From assembly GCF_016861605.1 (NCBI RefSeq), contig NZ_BOLM01000002.1:1-64000 (forward strand): a stretch of DNA of 64,000 nt. Direction: 5' to 3'. The DNA is from Levilactobacillus wangkuiensis. GTDB lineage: Bacteria > Bacillota > Bacilli > Lactobacillales > Lactobacillaceae. The position numbers and the translations under genes are program-made. Below the pieces are notes generated by a model. It saw only the letters and a program-made list of their open reading frames with translations. It was not told where the DNA came from and did not search any database. Positions 56,242-63,594 of this stretch are shown here, piece by piece. Every line of letters starts with the position of its first letter. Position 1 is the first letter of the stretch.

Positions 56242-57600
56242 ATGGAACTACTAGCTTTGCTTATCGGGGTCATCTTCTTATTGGTCCTCATTATTCGTTT
56301 CAAGATCAACACCTTTGTTTCCCTGATTTTAACTTCTGTCTTAACAGCCATTCTGTTAGGCATGAACCTCACGACAATCGCCACGACGATTGAATCCGGG
56401 ATTGGGAGCCAACTTGGCGAACTCTCCTTGGTCTTTGGTTTCGGGGCCATGCTGGGTCGGTTAGTTGCCGACGCCGGTGGGGCTTACGTGATTGCCACGA
56501 CACTGATTGACAAATTCGGTAAGAAGCGCCTCCAATTAGCTATTATGCTTGCTTCATTTATTTTAGGTATCGCGCTATTCTTCGAAGTTGGGATGGTTCT
56601 GTTAATTCCTATCGTCTTTGCCATTGCCGTTGAAGCTGATGTGCCAATCCTTTACTTAGGGATTTCCATGGCAGCCGCTTTGTCCGTTACCCACGGGTTC
56701 TTACCTCCTCACCCAGCACCAGTTGCCATTGCGCAAGTCTTGGGTGCCAATGATGGTAAGGTCCTCCTGTTCGGTTTAGTTGTTGCGATTCCTGCAGCCG
56801 TTATTGCCGGGCCAATGTTCACCAAGTTAGCTCAGAAATTTGCACCAGAAGCCTTTGCTCGTAAAGGGAACTTGTCTTCCTTGGGTGAAGTTAAGACCTT
56901 CAAACCTTCCGAAGCACCTAGCTTTGGTCTGTCCGTTCTGACTTCCCTCTTCCCAGTTATCCTGATGGCCATCACGACCATCTACAAGATGACGGTCGAT
57001 GGTGGGGCAACCCCCACCAAGAACGCCTCCATGTTGGACCAAATCGTTGCCTTGATTGGTGACCCAGCCATCGCGATGTTAATTTCTCTGATGGTTGCAA
57101 TGTTCACCATGGGCTGGGGTCGGAAACGTAAGACCTCAGACATCATGGCAACCTTGGAAAACGCTGTTAAGTCCATCGCTATGCTGCTGTTAGTTATCGG
57201 TGGTGGTGGGGCCTTCAAGCAAGTCCTCATCGACGGTGGTGTTGGTAAAGAAGTTGCCAAACTCTTCATCGACTCTAACATGTCCCCACTGATCTTAGGT
57301 TGGTTAGTCGCCGTTGTCCTCCGTGTGGCTTTAGGTTCCGCGACGGTTTCTGCTTTGACCGCCGCTGGTATCGTTGCCCCATTGATGGCCCAATCCGGTG
57401 TTGACCCTGCCCTCATGGTTCTGGCCATTGGTGCTGGTTCCTTAGCTGCTTCTCACGTGAACGATGCCGGGTTCTGGATGTTCCGTGAATACTTCGATTT
57501 GACTGTTAAGCAAACGCTGAGCATTTGGACCGTGCTGGAAACTGTGATTTCCATCGTGGGTATCCTGATTGTTCTGTTGCTGAATATGGCGTTCCACTAG
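56242..57600 (+). CDS. gntP: gluconate:H+ symporter (GntP family)
   Basis: A 452-residue permease of about 12-14 helices, with LVFGFGAMLGRLVADAGG near residue 65 and GAGSLAASHVNDAGFWMFREYF near residue 400. It imports gluconate for GntK. It is third in the gnd-gntK-gntP operon, 164 bp after gntK with a hairpin in the gap. A strong terminator follows. Closely related to the permease at 44688. Confidence 0.93.
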   Translation: MELLALLIGVIFLLVLIIRFKINTFVSLILTSVLTAILLGMNLTTIATTIESGIGSQLGELSLVFGFGAMLGRLVADAGGAYVIATTLIDKFGKKRLQLAIMLASFILGIALFFEVGMVLLIPIVFAIAVEADVPILYLGISMAAALSVTHGFLPPHPAPVAIAQVLGANDGKVLLFGLVVAIPAAVIAGPMFTKLAQKFAPEAFARKGNLSSLGEVKTFKPSEAPSFGLSVLTSLFPVILMAITTIYKMTVDGGATPTKNASMLDQIVALIGDPAIAMLISLMVAMFTMGWGRKRKTSDIMATLENAVKSIAMLLLVIGGGGAFKQVLIDGGVGKEVAKLFIDSNMSPLILGWLVAVVLRVALGSATVSALTAAGIVAPLMAQSGVDPALMVLAIGAGSLAASHVNDAGFWMFREYFDLTVKQTLSIWTVLETVISIVGILIVLLLNMAFH

Positions 57601-57632
57601 AATTTTTCTGACAATTAATTCGAGCGTCACTT

Positions 57633-57665
57633 GGTCCGCTGCCCCCTGGGGTGGCGGACCTTTTT
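57633..57665 (+). terminator. terminator of the gluconate operon
   Basis: GGTCCGC/GCGGACC with an inner CCCC/GGGG helix, then TTTTT. The outer arm of repeat B3 starts at the next base. Confidence 0.92.
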
Positions 57666-57880
57666 GTCTGGGCTAAAGCATTCGCCTCCGGGATGGTGAA
57701 AATATACCGGAACGCGGTGGGCGCCGTCTGGAGCCAAAGTACGGTCTCCAGACTTACTTTGAGCCGCTGAGAACCGCGTCTCAAAGATAGCAGTTGCCTA
57801 AGCGGTAAAACCGCTAAGGCAACTCCCACTGCTGAGTATATTTTCACCATCCCTGCGGCTGACACGCGTTTAGCCCGGAC
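57666..57880 (+). repeat. family B structured repeat, copy B3
   Basis: Outermost GTCTGGGCTAAA (57666-57677) pairs with TTTAGCCCGGAC (57869-57880). Next, GGGATGGTGAAAATATA pairs with TATATTTTCACCATCCC. First hairpin CTGGAG/CTCCAG, second TTTGAG/CTCAAA, third AGTTGCC/GGCAACT. Sense with gntP, directly after its terminator. Confidence 0.95.
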
Positions 57881-57957
57881 AAATAGTATTGGTGTTCGGT
57901 TATTTTCTACTAGTTCAAATATGAATGTAACCCAACAAGATTTATATGACAGTTAAA

Positions 57958-58119
57958 TTAAGCCTGAGGAGCGGTCTCAAAGGTTGTCCCGTGGGCTAGG
58001 CTGAGAAAAAACCTCAGCCAAGACCACCAACACAGCTGGGCACCTTGGCGCACCTCTGGTCACTACTATAACAGGTGGATTTTCACCATCCCTGCGGCTG
58101 ACACGTGTTTAGCCCCGTA
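57958..58119 (+). repeat. family A structured repeat, truncated copy A14
   Basis: Only the right half of family A remains, from GCCTGAGGAGCGGTCTCAAA through CTCTGGTCAC (58063). It is followed by an outer arm TTTTCACCATCCCTGCGGCT that duplicates the outer right arm of B3 (57841-57860) almost exactly. The left half is absent. Confidence 0.85.
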
Positions 58120-58431
58120 CAAACGGTGTTGTGGCTGGGTAACGTGTTGCACTCACCTGAAGCCTGGCCCACTTGCTTTCAACATGACTGCAAAAAACTC
58201 AACCCTAGCCCAAAACATATCCGCCTAATCATGTTGCTCATCACAACGACTTATCCCTTAAATATTCCCATAAAAGTATAACTGCTTAAATACCCCCTCC
58301 CTGCTCGTCTAATCGCTTTCTCACCGTCGTGACATCCTTTCACATATCTCTGCTTCAACTGCACACAACGCTAAATTTAAGTGCTATAATGGTAAAATCA
58401 GTCATTTGAGAGAAGAGAGGAGTCTAAGACT
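58120..58431. other. intergenic, only a -10 seen
   Basis: Region upstream of the amino-acid permease. A TATAAT at about 58384 may be its -10; no good -35 or other structure recognised. Confidence 0.4.
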
Positions 58432-59754
58432 TTGGCAAAAGAACTACGTCGAGAAATCGGCACGTTTACTGCCCTGGCAACCGTGATGGGAACCGTGATC
58501 GGTGGTGGGGTATTCTTCAAGACCGCTAGCGTGGTGGCTGCCAACCACTCCGCTAACATGACGCTGGCTGCTTGGATTTTGGGTGGGATTTTGACCATCT
58601 GCGCGGGCCTGACGAGTGCCGAACTCGCTGCCGCAATTCCCCGCACCGGGGGCGCCATGCGTTACCTGGAGTACGCCTACGGCAAGCCCGTGGGTTTCTT
58701 AATGGGTTGGGCGCAGCTATTGGTCTATTACCCGGCAAACATCGCGGCCCTCTCGATTATTTTTGGGACGCAATGGGTCGCCCTATTTCATCTGAGTAGC
58801 GCCTGGCAGTTACCGGTCGCCATTCTGTGTGGTCTGAGCATCACTGGCTTAAACTTTTTAGGCGCTAAGGTCGGCGGGTCCGTTCAGTCGATTGCCCTAA
58901 TTTTTAAATTGATTCCTATTATCGTCATCGTCGGGATTGGCCTGTTTGCGCCGGCCAATGCCACGATTCACCTCTGGCCAATTACCACCGGTGACCACCT
59001 CAACTGGGGCAGCGCCTTCAGCTCCAGCCTGTTGGCGACGATGTTTGCCTATGACGGCTGGATCAGCATTGGGAACATCGCCGGAGAAATGAAGCATCCC
59101 GAGCGCGACCTGCCCCGGGCCATCATCATTGGCCTAGCCGGTATCACCCTAATCTATACGCTGGTCAACCTGGTGTTCTTAAAGACGTTGCCCATCGATC
59201 TGATTGCGGGTAATCAAAACGCTGCGGCCGATGCATCCATGAAACTGTTCGGCCAATTTGGCGGCAAGCTGGTCACGATTGGCATCTTGATTTCCGTCTA
59301 CGGCGCCATCAACGGCTACACGCTGACGGGGATGCGAGTACCCTTCGCCATGGCCGAAGAGGACAGCCTGCCCTTTTCTAAATACTTCCGCCAGCTGTCT
59401 CGCCGGACTTATGTGCCCTACTTTGCGGGGAGCGTGCAGTTCGTCATTGCCCTAGTGATGATGTTCATGGGAAGCTTTGATCTCTTAACGGATATGCTGG
59501 TGTTCGTGATGTGGGTCTTCAACTGCCTCATCTTCATCGCCGTCTTCAAGTTACGACGGACGGAACCTGAGCTCAACCGGCCTTACCGGGTCCCAGGTTA
59601 TCCCGTGATTCCGTTGATTGCGCTGGTAGGTGGGATCTTCATCCTGGCAACCACGCTGATCACCGAAACAGGCCTCGCCGTCACCGGGCTGCTCCTCACC
59701 CTGATTGGCCTGCCAATTTACTTCTGGCACCAACGCCATCAAACCACTAATTAA
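58432..59754 (+). CDS. APC superfamily amino-acid permease
   Basis: A 440-residue permease with 12 helices. The first unwound helix reads TVMGTVIGGGVFF, then LTSAELAAAIPRTGGAMRYLEYAYG in helix 2-3 and ALFAY-like LATMFAYDGWISIGNIAGEM in helix 6, typical of the serine/threonine-exchanger (SteT-like) LAT branch. It starts with TTG at 58432 after AGGAG. A terminator follows. The exact amino acid is unknown. Confidence 0.88.
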   Translation: MAKELRREIGTFTALATVMGTVIGGGVFFKTASVVAANHSANMTLAAWILGGILTICAGLTSAELAAAIPRTGGAMRYLEYAYGKPVGFLMGWAQLLVYYPANIAALSIIFGTQWVALFHLSSAWQLPVAILCGLSITGLNFLGAKVGGSVQSIALIFKLIPIIVIVGIGLFAPANATIHLWPITTGDHLNWGSAFSSSLLATMFAYDGWISIGNIAGEMKHPERDLPRAIIIGLAGITLIYTLVNLVFLKTLPIDLIAGNQNAAADASMKLFGQFGGKLVTIGILISVYGAINGYTLTGMRVPFAMAEEDSLPFSKYFRQLSRRTYVPYFAGSVQFVIALVMMFMGSFDLLTDMLVFVMWVFNCLIFIAVFKLRRTEPELNRPYRVPGYPVIPLIALVGGIFILATTLITETGLAVTGLLLTLIGLPIYFWHQRHQTTN

Positions 59755-59756
59755 AC

Positions 59757-59798
59757 AAAATGGCTCACGCAAGCGCTAAACTTGTGTGAGCCATTTTT
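59757..59798. terminator. bidirectional terminator
   Basis: AAAATGGCTCAC with GTGAGCCATTTTT plus an inner CAAG/CTTG, between the convergent permease and gshA. Confidence 0.9.
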
Positions 59799-59800
59799 CG

Positions 59801-61324
59801 TTAGTTTTCGTAATGTAAGGGCGCTGGTAACGCCGGTAAATCAGGGAACAGTTGTCGCAAGCGGGCGTCGGCATCGGGCACGCGGGTGTCGCGGTCCTCC
59901 AACACCTGGGTGATGCCATCGAAGGTAAACATCAGGAGGTCGGCGCCGTTCTCGTCCCGTACCTGGTAGAAGCGGATGCCGGCTTGTAAGGCGGTCATCA
60001 CAAATCGTTGCGCGTGATCAGAGAGTTGCTGAAGCTGTGGCAACAAGGCTGGCGTGTTGATACGGTCGTGATACCATTTTCGTGCCACGGCCTGCCCAAA
60101 TTTCATCAGGCTACCATTCTCCACGTGGGTCAACAACTTCGCTGCCGGCGTTAACTCGGGATGCGTCAGGACTTCCTCCAGGTCGTCGATGATGTCCCAC
60201 TGCTCAATGTGCGTCTGTAGGGACTGGGCCATCTCCCGCATTTCATGGAAGATCTGCTCCCCCTCCAGCTGATACTGCGTGGCCGTCAGGGGATTCTCCA
60301 ACGCGACCGTCTGATTCTTGGTCCGCGCGGCCGTCAGCGTTTCTGCTAGATTTTCCGGCTCCGGTTGAGTCAGCAGGTACAGCATGAAAATTTTCAGGAA
60401 GTACATGGCGTGGCGACTGACCCCGTTGGGTGTGAACGGCGTGTTGTCAAAGTCTCTGAGTTCCAGGTATTGGATGCCCCCGGTCAGGAAGTCACGCGCG
60501 TTGGCCCGTCCCTTGAGCCGCACCGGCCCGTAAAATTCGTGGGCTGAGAAATAGGTTCCCTCGTCGATACGGTCCTGAAGCTGCGTTAAATGCGCCGTCA
60601 GTGAGGCATAGGTCACCTGTTCTTGTGGAAAATTGACGAAACCGTAAGGACTGTTACGAATACTACGCACGGGTTCCTGTAGATCCGCCGGCACAGTCTC
60701 GAAGAAGCCCTTCTCCGCGATGGGACTGGCCCCGAACAGGTACGTCAACAACCACTGGTAGCGCACAAAGTTTTGGGCCACCCGGAAGTACAAGGCATTT
60801 TTAAAGGCAACCAGCGAACTAAATTCGGTGGTGTAATGACTATACAGCCGATGAATGACGGGGTCCGGCAAGCTGTAGTTGACGTGCACGCCGGTCAGAC
60901 AGCCGTGCTGCAGGCCGTACTTCTTGACCAAATACTCCCGGTATGGGCGAATCGCTGGCCGGTCAAAATGGTCCGCAATAAACTGCAGATCCGTGTCGTC
61001 TACCACTGGTGGCATGCTCAGCGGCCAGATGCGGTCGTCGCCCTCCAGTGAGCGGTACGCCACCGTTTGTAACGTATCGAGTTGGTCCAACGTTCCCCCA
61101 ATATTGGGGTTGGGGTCGGTAATGACCTCCAACTGACTTTCGGTGAAGTCCGTTTGAAAATACGGATGGAAAGTCCGGGACCCAAGTTGGCTGGGGTGTG
61201 GGCGGCGGCTCAACCGGCCATGCTGGTCGATTCGCTGCTCTTCAATCTCTAGCCCCACTAGACTGTGATAAAGCTGTTCTGATAAGTTTTCTTCGCGAAT
61301 AACTGCTAATAGGTTGTCCAGCAT
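59801..61324 (-). CDS. gshA: glutamate-cysteine ligase (GshA part only)
   Basis: A 507-residue gamma-glutamylcysteine synthetase of the type that forms the N-terminal half of bifunctional GshF. Seen are GLEIEEQRID, DFTESQLEVITDPN, LTGVHVNYSLPD and QYLELRDFDNTPF. The ATP-grasp glutathione synthetase half (about 250 residues) is absent, and the frame ends cleanly with a terminator, so it should make only gamma-glutamylcysteine. AGGGG precedes the ATG. It is a single gene. Confidence 0.88.
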   Translation of the reverse strand: MLDNLLAVIREENLSEQLYHSLVGLEIEEQRIDQHGRLSRRPHPSQLGSRTFHPYFQTDFTESQLEVITDPNPNIGGTLDQLDTLQTVAYRSLEGDDRIWPLSMPPVVDDTDLQFIADHFDRPAIRPYREYLVKKYGLQHGCLTGVHVNYSLPDPVIHRLYSHYTTEFSSLVAFKNALYFRVAQNFVRYQWLLTYLFGASPIAEKGFFETVPADLQEPVRSIRNSPYGFVNFPQEQVTYASLTAHLTQLQDRIDEGTYFSAHEFYGPVRLKGRANARDFLTGGIQYLELRDFDNTPFTPNGVSRHAMYFLKIFMLYLLTQPEPENLAETLTAARTKNQTVALENPLTATQYQLEGEQIFHEMREMAQSLQTHIEQWDIIDDLEEVLTHPELTPAAKLLTHVENGSLMKFGQAVARKWYHDRINTPALLPQLQQLSDHAQRFVMTALQAGIRFYQVRDENGADLLMFTFDGITQVLEDRDTRVPDADARLRQLFPDLPALPAPLHYEN

Positions 61325-61440
61325 GGCGGTAACATCCCCTAACCTTAAGATGACTGATTTAACCTAAAGTGTAAACAAAAAAGGGGCCCGTGTCACTGAT
61401 ATTGGCTAACTTTTTTCAAAAAAATTTAGTGAGTAACCCA

Positions 61441-61630
61441 TCCACCGGGCTGATGAAAATACGTGTTGTCCTTTCGTTCCCGGCGGTGGGCTCAAGGAGC
61501 CCTGCTGTGGGGCCGGTTCCAGCCTGTGGGGCGGGCTTCCACCTCAACTTTGAGCCTGGGGGACGGTCTCAAAGGTTGTCCCATGCTCTAAACTGAGAAA
61601 ACCACTCAGTTAAGACCATCGACACAGCTG
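61441..61630 (+). repeat. family A structured repeat, truncated copy A15
   Basis: Core from 61476; left outer arm GGGCTGATGAAAAT at 61448. The copy stops abruptly after GACACAGCTG at 61630, so the last 30-40 bases of the right arm and the outer right arm are missing. Third hairpin AACTGAG/CTCAGTT. Left arm towards the gshA start, antisense. Confidence 0.88.
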
Positions 61631-61639
61631 TGAAACGGA

Positions 61640-62000
61640 AAGCCACAATCATTCCACAATTATTCGCGTAAAGAATCGACACTAATTCAACCACGGCCGT
61701 CAGTACCTGAATCATCGCCCACCAGCCACGACGACCCTTACCAGCCGGCTCTTTTAGCCGTTGTTAGCGACCAGAGGCGATTCAAGGTGACCTGCTGTGT
61801 CGATGGCGTTAGCTGAGGTTCCTCACTCAGCTTAGGCCATAGGGCGAGCTTTGAGACCGCCCCTCAGGCTCAAACCGCGTTCCCCACAATCACTCAAGCA
61901 AAGAACCGATACTAGCCCAAGGACGTCAGTACCCACACATCAACCTCCACCAGCCACGGCACCCCTTGCCAGCCGGCTCTTTCAGCCGTTGTTAGCGACC
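61640..62000. repeat. imperfect tandem duplication
   Basis: The stretch of about 130 bp leading into A16 (61640-61774) is repeated with divergence before A17 (about 61870-62002). Shared segments include GTCAGTACC, CACCAGCCACG, CCAGCCGGCTCTTT, then AGCCGTTGTTAGCGACCAGA, which begins the core of each repeat. It suggests duplication of a repeat with its flank. Confidence 0.75.
61767..61877 (-). repeat. family A structured repeat, truncated copy A16
   Basis: Minus orientation. Right arm, third hairpin (AGCTGAG/CTCAGCT) and second hairpin are present. The copy ends at GGCTCAAA where the second tandem unit begins, so the left arm is lost. Confidence 0.82.
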
Positions 62001-62186
62001 AGAGGCGGTTTCGCGGACGCAGCTGTGTCGGTGGTGTTAGACCGAGTGCTTTTCTCGGCCTTACACCACGGGACGACCTGGGAAACTCGCGCCCCTTGGC
62101 GAGGTTTCTAGGCGAGACGGAGGACCGCATCTCAGGCCGCAGTCGTTCCCCACAGCAGCGGTAGCGAAGACCGCCGCCGGGAGCGG
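61995..62186 (-). repeat. family A structured repeat, divergent copy A17
   Basis: Minus orientation, sense with deoA. The most diverged copy, yet paired: GGCGGTTTCGCGGAC with the GTAGCGAAGACCGCC arm, second hairpin rebuilt as GGGAAACTCGC and GCGAGGTTTCT, third hairpin GACCGAG/CTCGGCC. GCTGTG/CACAGC is kept. Confidence 0.82.
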
Positions 62187-62197
62187 ACCCCAACGAC

Positions 62198-62234
62198 AAA
62201 AAAGAGCCAGCCGGCAAGGAACGCCGACTGGCTC
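62198..62234 (-). terminator. terminator of deoA
   Basis: Minus-strand GAGCCAGTCGGC pairs with GCCGGCTGGCTC, followed by six T, 25 bp after the stop codon. Confidence 0.9.
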
Positions 62235-62258
62235 GTAGGAGATGAAGCGCGGTTCTGA

Positions 62259-63557
62259 CTACCGAACCGTTTCGTGAATCAGCGTAATTGGTTCCGCTGA
62301 ATCGCTAATTTCAATGTTCTTGTAAAGCATGTCCTTGATGTCATCAACATCTTCACGGTTACTGTAGATGGTCAAGAGCGTGTCACCAGTCTTAACGGCG
62401 TCACCGATCTTCTTGTTCATCATGAGTCCAACCGCGTAGTCCAGCTTGTCGTCAGCCTTTTGCCGGCCACCACCGAGTAACATCCCGGCGATACCCATTT
62501 CATCGGCTTCAACCTTGCTGACAACCCCGTCAGACTTGGCTGGCAAGTCAATCTTGTATTTGGCTTGTGGCATAATTTCTGGGTGTTCGATGACACTCCG
62601 GTCGCCGCCTTGGGCTTCGATCATGTCGCCGAACTTCTTCAATGCGGAGCCGTCTTCAATGGTCTTTTCACACATGGCCCGGGCCGTCTTCAAGTCGTCA
62701 GCCTTTCCAGACATGACAACCATGTGAGAGCCTAACGTCAAGACTAAGTCGGTAATGTCGGCTGGTGCTTGCCCCTTTAAGAGGTCGATGGATTCCTTGA
62801 TTTCCAAGGCATTCCCAATGGCGTTCCCCAAAGGTTGATTCATATCGGAAATGATGGCCATGCAGTTCATGCCGACCCCTTTACCGATACCCACTAAGGC
62901 TTTGGCCAATTCACGTGAGTCGTCCAAGGTCTTCATGAAGGCACCCGCACCGGTCTTAACGTCGATAACTAAGGCGTCGGTCCCAGAAGCAATCTTCTTG
63001 CTCATGATGGAACTAGCAATCAACGGAATGGAGTCAACCGTGTCGGTGACGTCCCGCAGTGCATAGATCTTCTTGTCAGCGGGGGCAATGTTTCCAGTAG
63101 CCCCAACGATGGCCAAGCCTTGATCCTTCACTTGCTTCTTAAATTCATCTTCACTGATTTCAACTTTGTATCCTGGAATCGCTTCCAATTTATCCAAAGT
63201 GCCACCCGTGTGACCCAGGCCACGGCCAGAGATCATGGGTACGGGAATGCCCAATGCGGCAACGATTGGGGCCAATGGAATACTGGTCTTGTCACCCACA
63301 CCACCGGTCGAGTGCTTGTCGACTTTAATGCCAGGGATGCTGGATAAGTCCAAATGGTCCCCAGACTTCATCATGGCCATGGTCAGCTCTGAGCGTTCAG
63401 CATCGGTCATGTCGTTGAAGTACGTTGCCATCAAGAAGGCACTGGTTTGGTAATCTGGAATTTCACCGGAAACTACCCCATCAACGAAGGTTTGGATTTC
63501 TTCCTTAGTTAATTCGCCACCGTTACGTTTCTTATCAATAATATCTACCATTCTCAT
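62259..63557 (-). CDS. pdp: pyrimidine-nucleoside phosphorylase
   Basis: A 432-residue phosphorylase of the thymidine/pyrimidine nucleoside type, cleaving nucleosides to base and (deoxy)ribose 1-phosphate. Signatures: N-terminal [17 protein letters not shown], the phosphate loop [29 protein letters not shown] and [12 protein letters not shown]. Length fits the Firmicute Pdp class (433). It lies 37 bp after the regulator gene and in line with it. No deoC or transporter is visible within the window. Confidence 0.94.
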   Translation of the reverse strand: MRMVDIIDKKRNGGELTKEEIQTFVDGVVSGEIPDYQTSAFLMATYFNDMTDAERSELTMAMMKSGDHLDLSSIPGIKVDKHSTGGVGDKTSIPLAPIVAALGIPVPMISGRGLGHTGGTLDKLEAIPGYKVEISEDEFKKQVKDQGLAIVGATGNIAPADKKIYALRDVTDTVDSIPLIASSIMSKKIASGTDALVIDVKTGAGAFMKTLDDSRELAKALVGIGKGVGMNCMAIISDMNQPLGNAIGNALEIKESIDLLKGQAPADITDLVLTLGSHMVVMSGKADDLKTARAMCEKTIEDGSALKKFGDMIEAQGGDRSVIEHPEIMPQAKYKIDLPAKSDGVVSKVEADEMGIAGMLLGGGRQKADDKLDYAVGLMMNKKIGDAVKTGDTLLTIYSNREDVDDIKDMLYKNIEISDSAEPITLIHETVR

Positions 63558-63594
63558 GTTTCAGCCACTCCATTTCTAATTGGGATAAACGTCG

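Noticed and set aside
9180-62186. Repeats as a CRISPR or integron attC array
   Set aside because: Copies are scattered every few kilobases between unrelated genes, long, and without regular spacers; no cas genes or integrase are present.
9180-62186. Repeats as an insertion sequence or MITE with known ends
   Set aside because: No transposase gene in the window, no recognised IS terminal repeat and no obvious target duplication. A mobile origin is not excluded, only unsupported.
9180-62186. Repeats as simple rho-independent terminators
   Set aside because: They lack a U tract, many genes beside them have separate good terminators, and half sit at gene 5' ends.
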